From Scatosoma sp045594025 (GTDB lineage Bacteria; Bacillota; Clostridia; Christensenellales; Borkfalkiaceae), in the NCBI GenBank assembly GCA_045594025.1, contig JAZNXS010000026.1, forward strand, positions 1-58,403: a DNA stretch of 58,403 bases. Direction: 5' to 3'. Every line of letters starts with the position of its first letter. Position 1 is the stretch's first letter. A model generated the notes under the pieces. The model had not been told where the DNA came from. It ran no database searches and saw nothing but the letters and a program-made list of their open reading frames with translations. Made by a program: the position numbers and the translations under genes. Positions 50,712 to 58,403 of this stretch are shown here, piece by piece.

Positions 50712-52883
50712 TTACGCCTCAATCCATTTAATTTCGTAGGGTTGCAAACAAAGCGCCTGCTGTGCGCCGTGAATATCATAGAAAATCGTCGTCTGTTCTA
50801 CGCTGGTATTGTTGGTGATCGCGTACCTGCCCCCATAGAAATGTGCTTCCGTAAGCGGATTCGTGCAATAGGACTTCTTGTCCATATCCTCTTTCCCTGC
50901 CGTCCAAAGGATAGCGCGATAAAGAAGTTTTGCATTCTGAGCAGAGTAAGGCAAGCCCGTCATATAGAAGCTTCTGCCCTTCCCGTAAGCGTTAGTCGCC
51001 ATCTTCACTTCACCAACGTTTACCTTTCTTGTAAACCGATCGGAGAACACGATATCTACGACGTTTGTGCCGTCAAGCGCAAAAATATTCTTCTTATCCT
51101 CACCGTAATCGATGGGACTTTCAATACCGTCTAAAATGAAATGCTCGCTGTGCTTTTCGATATTGTACTTATCTTCGCCAAGCGAAATGCCGCATTCCTT
51201 ATCAACGCCCAATACGTCGGAAAGCTGGAAGAACTTCCCATTCTTCAAGCATGCAGTCGGCTCGCCAACGCCGATGACCCCACCGCCGTTATAAACGAAT
51301 TTTCTCACTTTTGTGACAATTTCTTCGTCCGTCCAGAACTCGCCGCCACTCCATGCCGTGCCCGCGTCACCTGCGTTAATGACTACGTCAAACTCGTCGA
51401 GTTTACCCATCTTTACATCGTCGAAATTGATGAATGCTACCTCTACGGGCAAACCGCTGAGCGCCTCGTAAATGCCTTGATAAGAATAGCTTTGCTGATA
51501 CCAAAGCTCGTGCGCGGTCATATTGCACATCCAGCTACGTTTTTTGCCCCAAGCATTCAAAACCGCTACTTTCGCAAAATTTTTAGGCGTTTGTGTCTTT
51601 ACCGTATCATAGATATAACGGAACTCGTCGCATACCTGCCCTGCCCGTTCGATAAATTTCGGGAACTTTGCGGCAAGCTCTAAATACCCACCGAAACCAA
51701 TTCTATCCAAGGGATTACGCATCATCGCTCTGCGTGCCGTGATCCAGTTATTATTTAGCTCCGCTACCGCATTCTCCTCATTCCCCTCAAAGAAGGTATC
51801 GGGGAAGAAATAGGGCAAGAAACGTCCTTCCTTATAGCGCACGCCCTCTACGTCGGAAAGCATACGTACGGTAACGCCGCCGCCAACCGAGCCTACAAGC
51901 GCGTCAAGATTTAATTCCTTATATCTTTCGCCGAAAATTTCCGCGCCGATCCAGCAATCGCCAAGGAACATCATCGCTTCCTTGCCGTTATCGTGGGTGA
52001 TTTTCACCAAATCCTTGACCGTTTCAATAACGAAGTTTTCAATAAACTCCATCCAATCCTTATATTCCTTGGTGGGAATGCGGTGGGTTTGGTTGTAATA
52101 GCCTGCGTCTACGAGATATTCCGCGCGCATTTTATAGCCATACTGCTTTTCGAAATCGTCCAGCATTCTAGGGCTGACCGCCATGTTATAACCAAACCAA
52201 TCCACGTTTCTTTCCTTGCCGTATTGATTGAATACGAGCGAGAACATATAAAGGAACGTGGTAAAACGCACAACGTTACATTCGGGATTCTCATTACACC
52301 AACGTTGTAAATTTTCACGAATAAACTTTCTCGTTTTTGGATAGTACGGATCGTACATGATATGATGAGGCTCGTCCCAGTTGTTCGTGATATAGTTGTA
52401 CATATGTACAGGATGCCAAAGAGAAATCCCCAAAAACGCCACCGTGTACTGATGAAAAGGCTTCGTATTGCGAATAATAACGTTCCCTTTTTCTTCGTCT
52501 ATAGACCATTCGTCGCATACCTGCCCCGTCGTTCTGTCCATAACCTCGATGTGTTTAATGGCTTCGGGCGAGAAATCAGGCTTGACTTGTTCTGCGTAGA
52601 AAGTGTCCATCAAATGCACGGACAATGTTTCTTCCGTCGCCGTAATAAACGGCGTCATGATGAACATATGCTGCCATTCGTCGGGGTTATTTGCCGCCCA
52701 TTCGTGGTTGCCTCTATCGACAAAGTACACGTTGTATACCTTATCCGCAATCTCTTTTGGATTTTTGGGAAGCTTCACGCCGTCGCAATCGCGCACTGCG
52801 TCCGCGCCCCATAAATCGGCTATTTTCTTTGTCCCTTCTACAAAATTTTCATCCGTAGGAATCGTAATTCTACCTTTTCTCAT
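50712..52883 (-). CDS. lnpA: GH112 galactosyl-N-acetylhexosamine (or galactosyl-rhamnose) phosphorylase, 723 aa
   Basis: The start at 52883 is chosen because AAGGAG lies 9 bases upstream. The sequence follows the Bifidobacterium LnpA family closely by memory: RITIPTDENFVEGTKKIADL, ADAVRDCDG, VVRFTTFLYMFSLVF, KEAMMFLGDCWIG, EGRFLPYFFPDTFFEGNE and a class-I-glutamine-amidotransferase-like domain with GGGVIGVGEPTACL. The general acid is expected to be the Asp in the FLGDCW segment. The enzyme splits lacto-N-biose or galacto-N-biose, or galactosyl-rhamnose, with phosphate to give galactose 1-phosphate, a way of saving ATP when mucin or milk glycans are used. It is the last gene of the GH38-DUF6259-GH112 operon. 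The fine specificity within GH112 cannot be read from the sequence. Confidence 0.9.
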   Translation of the reverse strand: MRKGRITIPTDENFVEGTKKIADLWGADAVRDCDGVKLPKNPKEIADKVYNVYFVDRGNHEWAANNPDEWQHMFIMTPFITATEETLSVHLMDTFYAEQVKPDFSPEAIKHIEVMDRTTGQVCDEWSIDEEKGNVIIRNTKPFHQYTVAFLGISLWHPVHMYNYITNNWDEPHHIMYDPYYPKTRKFIRENLQRWCNENPECNVVRFTTFLYMFSLVFNQYGKERNVDWFGYNMAVSPRMLDDFEKQYGYKMRAEYLVDAGYYNQTHRIPTKEYKDWMEFIENFVIETVKDLVKITHDNGKEAMMFLGDCWIGAEIFGERYKELNLDALVGSVGGGVTVRMLSDVEGVRYKEGRFLPYFFPDTFFEGNEENAVAELNNNWITARRAMMRNPLDRIGFGGYLELAAKFPKFIERAGQVCDEFRYIYDTVKTQTPKNFAKVAVLNAWGKKRSWMCNMTAHELWYQQSYSYQGIYEALSGLPVEVAFINFDDVKMGKLDEFDVVINAGDAGTAWSGGEFWTDEEIVTKVRKFVYNGGGVIGVGEPTACLKNGKFFQLSDVLGVDKECGISLGEDKYNIEKHSEHFILDGIESPIDYGEDKKNIFALDGTNVVDIVFSDRFTRKVNVGEVKMATNAYGKGRSFYMTGLPYSAQNAKLLYRAILWTAGKEDMDKKSYCTNPLTEAHFYGGRYAITNNTSVEQTTIFYDIHGAQQALCLQPYEIKWIEA

Positions 52884-52907
52884 GGAAAAAATCTCCTTAT
52901 TTCCCAT

Positions 52908-55016
52908 TCAGTTCTCTATTTTAAGCATAACGACCGATAAAGGCGGTACCGTCAACGTTTTTGTTTCTTTCTGGCATACAGTCAATGCACAGTCGAAATA
53001 TGCGTCGCACGCTTTCTCCAATTCCACTTCAACGGCATTTAAGTTGTAGTTGATGAGGAATTGCGCACGCTGACCGTCGCTTTCATACGCCGCACTTAAT
53101 ACGGCGTCCGTTTTTAAGTAGGTCTTTCCGTCCTCTAATAAAAATTGCTCCTGCGGACATTTTACACCGATAGGCGCAACCATTTTACCGCTATGAAGAA
53201 ATGCTTTACCGCCTTCCCTACGCCAAGCATTCAGCGTTTTTACAAACGCCAAAACAACAGCCTTATTCGTATGCATTTCTACAGGCTTAACGTAGTCGCA
53301 CCAAGCGTGTTGCAATTCTCCGTCGCCGTTCAATACCACCGTCAGCATGTCGCCAGCAGCAAAGGAATAAGCAAGCCTATACGTGAAGTTGTTTTCCTTC
53401 TTTTCCAACATCGCGCATATTTGATTGCCCATAAAATTATTCACGTACTCATGAAACAAGTAGGCGTAAACAGGAATCGGTTCGCCGACGTAATAATTCA
53501 ATTCATATCGATTGTCGCTGAATTGCAATTGTGCTAAAAAGGGCTCTGCCGCCGCCGTTTCACAGCCGAACAATACTCCGTTTTTATCGATTGACTCCAA
53601 TAAGCGATTGACTTCTATCTGCTGCCATTTTCCCGGCGCAGGCGAATGCCCGTGCTTATCGCTATAACAAAAATACGAGTTGCCGCCGTGATTTTGATCC
53701 AGTGCCTGCACGTAATCGATCTTGTGTGCGCAAAGCTTGTCAAATTCTTCTTTGAGGATGCGTTTCGTTTCCGCACAGCCGGGACAAAAATCATACCCCT
53801 CTCTTTGCGCCGAACAAATCGTACTGCTAATTTCGCCGTTCGAATTTGTACAAACGCAATCTTGAATCTTCAATTCCTGAAAATCATTCTTGCGCTGATA
53901 AGCCGGATCCATATGGCTTTGTTGCGTCCAACCCAAGCCGCTACAATATAAGCCCACAAGCATATTTTTCCCGTGCGCTTCATCCACGAATGCAAAAAAC
54001 TCGTCTTCACCGCCATAGGGAGGCCATACGTAAGGAGGCGCCCATGGAGCCGTCCCCTCCCAATGCATAAGCAGTGCCATAACGCTGCTGTTTGCTTGCC
54101 TTGAAATATCTTCCAAAAAAGGCAATGCATTTTTATAAGGATATAAGCCGTTTGCAGAAATATCCGTATCGTGCTTACCGCGCAAAGGATAAGCTACGAC
54201 AAGCGGCGATTCCGTATACCATTTCGGCAACGCATCGTTTTCCTTTATCTTTTTTAAGCCCTGAGGTAAGTGCTTTGTAAACCAATCGTAGTAAATATCC
54301 GCCGCCGCGTACCATTCTCCATGGAAAATCTGTAAGACGCTATCAAACGGCATCACATAATCTTCCCCGTATCCCACGTCGCAAAAAGTGCGCATAAACA
54401 CCTTAATACCGCCGTTATCATAACAGAAATCGATATGTTTTGTCGTTCTTCCCTCATCGTGCATACCCAAATAGATACCCATTCCGTTAAGCAGGTACGC
54501 AATGAATTGCGCGCACACCATATTTGGGAATATCGAATAGGTATTTTTACTAGGATAATCAGGCTCGATATAACGGAAAGGCATACTTTCTCTAAACGCC
54601 ATATTCGTCACTCTGCATCCCTCGTTATAAGGATAAATAATCTCACCTTGGCCTTGTGGTTCGTCCTTTAATTTCCCCAAAACGGAAAAGGACATCAGCT
54701 CTACCCATTCAAGAAGCTCTTGCGTTTTGTTATGGATTGCTATACGCCAAAGAAGGGAAGAATCCTCTCCCCTTACTTGCAAATCCGCATCAAACCATGC
54801 AGACGTATATTTTGCCGTATGCCCATCAAAGCCTAAAAACGCACAGTCCGTCGAAGGAACTACCTGCGATTCGCCCGTTCGTTTTCTCAATTTTACGGAA
54901 AACATGGGCACGCGACCTTGATTCAACTGCATCCCCTCGTATTCTATCTCGGCTATTTCACCCCGTTCGAAATCAACGGCGACACTCGCTCCCTTCGTCA
55001 ATGATATTCTCTCCAT
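52908..55016 (-). CDS. DUF6259-type putative glycoside hydrolase, 702 aa
   Basis: An N-terminal beta-sandwich of about 240 residues is followed by a TIM-barrel region with SPLVVAYPLRGKHDT, MALLMHWEGTAPWAPPYVWP and VGLYCSGLGWTQQSH, and then a C-terminal beta domain. Possible catalytic acids are Asp440 in VQALDQNHGG and Glu483 in FGCETAAAEPF, which sit at barrel-strand ends as in retaining alpha-glycosidases. I recall this plan as DUF6259. No signal peptide. Its start overlaps the GH38 gene by 44 bases and its stop is 24 bases before the GH112 start, so the three are one transcriptional unit. A substrate from mucin or N-glycans (for example an alpha-galactosaminide) would suit the neighbours, but no activity is established from this sequence. 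Confidence 0.7.
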   Translation of the reverse strand: MERISLTKGASVAVDFERGEIAEIEYEGMQLNQGRVPMFSVKLRKRTGESQVVPSTDCAFLGFDGHTAKYTSAWFDADLQVRGEDSSLLWRIAIHNKTQELLEWVELMSFSVLGKLKDEPQGQGEIIYPYNEGCRVTNMAFRESMPFRYIEPDYPSKNTYSIFPNMVCAQFIAYLLNGMGIYLGMHDEGRTTKHIDFCYDNGGIKVFMRTFCDVGYGEDYVMPFDSVLQIFHGEWYAAADIYYDWFTKHLPQGLKKIKENDALPKWYTESPLVVAYPLRGKHDTDISANGLYPYKNALPFLEDISRQANSSVMALLMHWEGTAPWAPPYVWPPYGGEDEFFAFVDEAHGKNMLVGLYCSGLGWTQQSHMDPAYQRKNDFQELKIQDCVCTNSNGEISSTICSAQREGYDFCPGCAETKRILKEEFDKLCAHKIDYVQALDQNHGGNSYFCYSDKHGHSPAPGKWQQIEVNRLLESIDKNGVLFGCETAAAEPFLAQLQFSDNRYELNYYVGEPIPVYAYLFHEYVNNFMGNQICAMLEKKENNFTYRLAYSFAAGDMLTVVLNGDGELQHAWCDYVKPVEMHTNKAVVLAFVKTLNAWRREGGKAFLHSGKMVAPIGVKCPQEQFLLEDGKTYLKTDAVLSAAYESDGQRAQFLINYNLNAVEVELEKACDAYFDCALTVCQKETKTLTVPPLSVVMLKIEN

Positions 55017-58000
55017 ACGATAAACCTTTTATCTTCAAAGTTATAATTTCAAAAGGCTTGATATTGAACGCAACCGTTTCTGCATTCAAATCCAACGTTT
55101 CTATCTCATTTTCATTCAAATCGCACAAAACAACTGCTTTGGCGTTAGGAATGCAAACTCGAACTGTTTTTCTCTCCTTGTAGGCTTCGTACATACGCAC
55201 GATTACCCCATCGCCGTTCTCCGCCGCTTTTACCGTTTCCATGATAACGCCCGACGTCAAACAATGCAATAACGAGAAACTCTGTGGCAAGCCCCCAGCC
55301 GTGTTTTTCTGCACTGTTTTTGCTATAAACGGTCTGTTTAATACATAGGATTTCTCCACAATGCCGCCATTGCACCCTCTATGTGCATGCGGTACGATGG
55401 AATAAATAAACGTAGGCACAATGTCGCTTGCCCCATCAAAGGGAAAACTGCCCGACTTTAACATCGTCATTGATAAGCTGCCGTTGTCCACGCCAAACCC
55501 GTACTTCCCATCGTTCAAAATTGCCACGCCGTAGTTGTTTTCCGACACGTCTACCCACTTCTGTCCAGCAGACTCGAAACGAGCAGAATCCCAACTTGTA
55601 TTATCGTGCGTAGCGCGTTCTACGTGACCGAATTGAATATCGTAGCACGCCTTTTCTGCCATAATATCGAACGGGAATTCCGTTTTGAGAAGCTGATTTT
55701 TCTCTTTCCAGCTTACGTCAGTTACAAAATCGATACGGTCAATCCCCTCTTCGTATAAATAAATTTTTTGCTTAATCACGGACATGCCATAGCGCTTTGT
55801 GATTTCAAAGCCCTTTCTATCTCCCTCGTCAAGAGGCATAAACTCTGCATCTTCCGCTAAAATCCATTTATTTTGCTTGTGATAAGGAGTCATTTCCCAG
55901 TTATCGTATTGATAAGGGGTATCCAGGTACGCGATCATTTGATTGAGTTTAGCCCCAGCCTTTACCAACTCTCTATCCGCGCGCTTATCTATTAAGGAAA
56001 TAATGGCGCCCGATTTATCAAAACAAACCTTATAATAGCTGTTTTCTAAAACGTAAGACGAGATTTGAACGCGACTATCTTCCGTAGCCTTTCCCTCGAC
56101 CATCGCATAACCGAACGCAGGGATTTGTTTTACGATACGCGTTTTGCCGTCTACGCAAACCGTACCGTCCGCCGTGAAGCCGTTAGGGTTAAATACAAGT
56201 AAACCGCCCTCTGTCTTGATTTCCTTCGCAATCGCATCCAACGCCGCGTTTATCTTTGCATGGCTTTCCGCAAAAATCGTTTGGAATTGCGCACGGCTAT
56301 CCTCGTAAACGTCGCCAATGGACGAGCCGGGTAAAATGTCGTGGAATTGATTGACCAACAACAATTTCCAAATACCGTCTATTTCCGCCTTAGGATACTC
56401 CATACCGCACAAAAGGTTGCTTAAAACCCCAAAAAGCTCGGTATTCATAAGGGCAAACTCGCCCTTTCTATTGTTCATTTTTACTTCCGGAACGCTGGAA
56501 AGCGTACCGCGGTGGTATTCGAAATACAGTTCCCCATTCCAAACGGGTTGACGCTGTAATTCCTCGATATTTTTATCAAATTTTTGTTTGATTTCACGAA
56601 GCGTACTATCCAGCGGCTGTATTGTCGCCTTGGGAATACCGGGAAGCCCATAGGAAAGTCTTCTTTCCTGCTCAATATCCTCGCGCATAGGACCGCCGCC
56701 ACCGTCTCCCCAACCGTAGCTCATAATCACGCTATCGCTGAATTCTTTCTGCTGGAAACGGTTCCACGTACCCAAAATATACATAGGATTGATGGGCGCG
56801 GTATACGTCGTGTACGTATTATCGTATACGCCCTTTCTCGGATCACATTCGCAGGTGGATAAGAAATAAGCGAATACTTCGCTACCGTCAATACCACGCC
56901 ATTTGAATACGTCATAAGGCATACGGTTGGTATCGTTCCAGCCGATTTTTGCCGTTACAAAATTATCCAACCCACTCTTTTTCATAATTTGAGGCAGAGC
57001 CGCCGAATAGCCAAAGACGTCGGGAAGCCAAATCGTGTCGCATTCCTTACCGAACTCTTCTTTGAAAAATTTCTTCCCGAATAGAATTTGGCGAACAAGG
57101 CTTTCGCCGCTGGTCAAATTACAATCCGCCTCTACCCACATCGAGCCGTCCACTTCCCATCTGCCTTCCAAAATCTTTTCTTTTACCCGTCCGTATAACT
57201 CAGGATTGCGTTCTTTTAAGTAATCGAAAAGCTGCGGTTGCGAAGAGAAAAATCTGTATTCGGGATACTCCTCCATCAGCTTTAATACGGTAGAAAAACT
57301 ACGTTCTACCTTTTCCTTGGTTTGCGCCAACGTCCACATCCATGCTACGTCAATATGCGTATGCCCGATACAAGCAACGCTATTTCGACTGCCGCAAATA
57401 CCGCCGTAGTAGTTTTCAGCCATATATGCGCTTGTCTTCTCAATCGAAGCGTAAAATTCTTCCGAGTAAACGTTTCTAAAATCCAATAAATTGAGAGCCT
57501 TTTCCAGAACGCTTGCGGAAAGAACGTACTCGTTACTGTTGGTTGCCTGCAATTTTAACGCTTGGAATGGAACGAATAAATCGTAGTAGAGCGCGTTGAT
57601 ACGCTCATCCACGTATTTGACGGAAAAATCCATCGGTAAATATCTATCAAAAGTGTGCGAATAGAACAGCAGATACATTTCGTATTTGCCGTCTTCTAAC
57701 AAGACGTCGCCATGATTGATGTCGATACCTTGCACTAATTTTCCATTTAAATATAACAACCCCTGCGGCCGAATGGTGGAAGCCACAAACCGTCCGTCAA
57801 TATGATTGTCTAAGAAAAAATACGCCTTTTGCGTGGGAGCACTCTTTGCGACCTCAAAGTTCGCCTTGAACCAATAATAGTGCTCTCTATCATAAATCGT
57901 ATAAGGCGCGTCAAACGGTTTCCAGCCGTCGAAATCGGTGGGAAGCGTTTGCTTATCATGTACTTTATCCGTATAAACAACGGGTAAAAATTCCTTTTTT

Positions 58001-58068
58001 ACGGTACGCCATTCTCTTAATTTGTTAATAACCGTTTCTAATCTTTCTTCAATATTTGGCGTAATCAT
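54973..58068 (-). CDS. GH38 alpha-mannosidase, 1031 aa
   Basis: The catalytic domain begins with GHTHIDVAWMWTLAQTKEK, the first zinc-binding motif (HxD). It continues with SQPQLFDYLKERNPELYGRV, RWEVDGSMWVEADCNLTSGE, and WLPDVFGYSAALPQIM, in which Asp near 349 is the nucleophile. Further His/Asp motifs are in VNQFHDILPGSS. The remainder is the usual beta-rich C-terminal part. An N-terminal extension of 220 residues precedes the catalytic domain, as in cytosolic Man2C1-type enzymes. No signal peptide, so it trims alpha-mannosides after uptake. It is the first gene of the operon with the DUF6259 and GH112 genes and overlaps the next by 44 bases. Together with the beta-mannosidase-like GH2 it points to N-glycan use. 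Confidence 0.93.
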   Translation of the reverse strand: MITPNIEERLETVINKLREWRTVKKEFLPVVYTDKVHDKQTLPTDFDGWKPFDAPYTIYDREHYYWFKANFEVAKSAPTQKAYFFLDNHIDGRFVASTIRPQGLLYLNGKLVQGIDINHGDVLLEDGKYEMYLLFYSHTFDRYLPMDFSVKYVDERINALYYDLFVPFQALKLQATNSNEYVLSASVLEKALNLLDFRNVYSEEFYASIEKTSAYMAENYYGGICGSRNSVACIGHTHIDVAWMWTLAQTKEKVERSFSTVLKLMEEYPEYRFFSSQPQLFDYLKERNPELYGRVKEKILEGRWEVDGSMWVEADCNLTSGESLVRQILFGKKFFKEEFGKECDTIWLPDVFGYSAALPQIMKKSGLDNFVTAKIGWNDTNRMPYDVFKWRGIDGSEVFAYFLSTCECDPRKGVYDNTYTTYTAPINPMYILGTWNRFQQKEFSDSVIMSYGWGDGGGGPMREDIEQERRLSYGLPGIPKATIQPLDSTLREIKQKFDKNIEELQRQPVWNGELYFEYHRGTLSSVPEVKMNNRKGEFALMNTELFGVLSNLLCGMEYPKAEIDGIWKLLLVNQFHDILPGSSIGDVYEDSRAQFQTIFAESHAKINAALDAIAKEIKTEGGLLVFNPNGFTADGTVCVDGKTRIVKQIPAFGYAMVEGKATEDSRVQISSYVLENSYYKVCFDKSGAIISLIDKRADRELVKAGAKLNQMIAYLDTPYQYDNWEMTPYHKQNKWILAEDAEFMPLDEGDRKGFEITKRYGMSVIKQKIYLYEEGIDRIDFVTDVSWKEKNQLLKTEFPFDIMAEKACYDIQFGHVERATHDNTSWDSARFESAGQKWVDVSENNYGVAILNDGKYGFGVDNGSLSMTMLKSGSFPFDGASDIVPTFIYSIVPHAHRGCNGGIVEKSYVLNRPFIAKTVQKNTAGGLPQSFSLLHCLTSGVIMETVKAAENGDGVIVRMYEAYKERKTVRVCIPNAKAVVLCDLNENEIETLDLNAETVAFNIKPFEIITLKIKGLSYGENIIDEGSECRR

Positions 58069-58115
58069 ACTATCCTCTTTTATACGCTCTTTTACTCTCT
58101 TTAAACTTGGGAATT

Positions 58116-58140
58116 GCTTGGGGCGAAGAACGCCCCAAGC
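58116..58140 (-). other. Strong hairpin between the surface-protein gene and GH38
   Basis: GCTTGGGGCG / CGCCCCAAGC form a 10-bp stem with a 5-base loop. There is no T-run, so it may be a weak terminator or an mRNA processing site that sets different levels for the two genes. Confidence 0.55.
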
Positions 58141-58174
58141 CGTCCCGTAAGGCTATGCCTTCATTGATTTTTGA

Positions 58175-58403
58175 TTATTTTACTGCGTAAACGGTGGTAA
58201 CCTGCCAGCCTTCTTGCGTTGCGCCGTCACCGTTACCGCCTTGAATGTATACGTACCATGCGCCTTCCGTATTCCATTGAATATCTGCCGCAGAAATGAT
58301 AATCTTCGTCCAAGCTTTTGCAGGCAAAGCAATAAAGTCTGCAGAATCCTTCCAACCGCTACTTACGCTGCCTGCCAAATGGAACGTATACGCTGTATCG
58401 GTA
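58175..58403 (-). CDS. C-terminal fragment of a probable surface/carbohydrate-binding protein (cut by window edge)
   Basis: The frame is open to the right edge, so only the last 75 codons are seen and the true start is beyond the window. The sequence (YTFHLAGSVSSGWKDSADFI, ALPAKAWTKIIISAADIQWN, AWYVYIQGGNGDG) is beta-rich with many W, G, S and T residues, as in carbohydrate-binding or substrate-binding lipoproteins and in extracellular beta-sandwich modules. It lies directly upstream of the alpha-mannosidase operon on the same strand, so it could be part of the same glycan-use locus. The family cannot be named from this fragment. Confidence 0.55.
   Translation of the reverse strand, partial: TDTAYTFHLAGSVSSGWKDSADFIALPAKAWTKIIISAADIQWNTEGAWYVYIQGGNGDGATQEGWQVTTVYAVK

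Overview
The window reads as chromosomal DNA of a Gram-positive, low-to-middle G+C anaerobe of the Clostridia type, probably an uncultured gut bacterium. The signs are strong AGGAGG-type ribosome binding sites, TTGACA/TATAAT promoters, many serine-rich lipoproteins with a lipobox, a Feo iron-uptake operon, and enzymes for host glycans. A Christensenellales-like lineage is a guess from lipoprotein style only. There are no rRNA or tRNA genes.

Bases 1 to about 14,300 are a mobile element, visibly more A+T-rich than what follows. Its left end lies outside the window. A plus-strand block (1-2467) holds the tail of an ArdC-type antirestriction protein, a DUF3846 protein and an HTH-like protein. Then comes a promoter-driven structured RNA (2574-2725). 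A minus-strand operon (5830-2709) encodes a 38-residue membrane peptide, a multi-pass membrane protein, a Zot/pI-like ATPase and a basic protein. A plus-strand gene (6032) follows a regulated promoter and a large folded inverted repeat. A long minus-strand block (14062-6451) encodes HTH-like proteins, a rolling-circle Rep with a candidate nick site, small basic proteins, two duplicated lipoproteins and a large surface protein with a signal peptide and a C-terminal anchor. HUH Rep, Zot-like ATPase, small membrane peptide and anchored surface protein together suggest a filamentous-phage-like (inovirus-like) element of a Firmicute, carrying plasmid-type accessory genes. No integrase is visible.

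Bases 14,456-28,446 are mainly cell-envelope genes: three consecutive lipoproteins with similar signal peptides (one carrying a thioredoxin-like domain), a TlpA / 4Fe-4S / CXXC-protein redox trio, a 1446-residue GLUG-repeat lipoprotein and a small zinc-ribbon protein. Bases 28,530-36,263 are one giant gene for a membrane-anchored subtilisin with BspA-type leucine-rich repeats.

Bases 36,539-58,403 are nearly all minus strand. They hold a GH2 enzyme with its MFS transporter, a PlsC-like acyltransferase with a zinc ribbon, an EamA transporter with a small Nif11-like peptide upstream, a beta-mannosidase-like GH2, the feoA-feoB-Cys-rich protein-DtxR iron group with matching palindromic operators, phosphofructokinase, a solitary TIR-methyltransferase fusion, and an overlapping operon of GH38 alpha-mannosidase, a DUF6259-type putative glycosidase and a GH112 phosphorylase. 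The sugar enzymes fit dismantling of host N-glycans, mucin or milk-type glycans. The window ends in the C-terminus of another probable surface protein.
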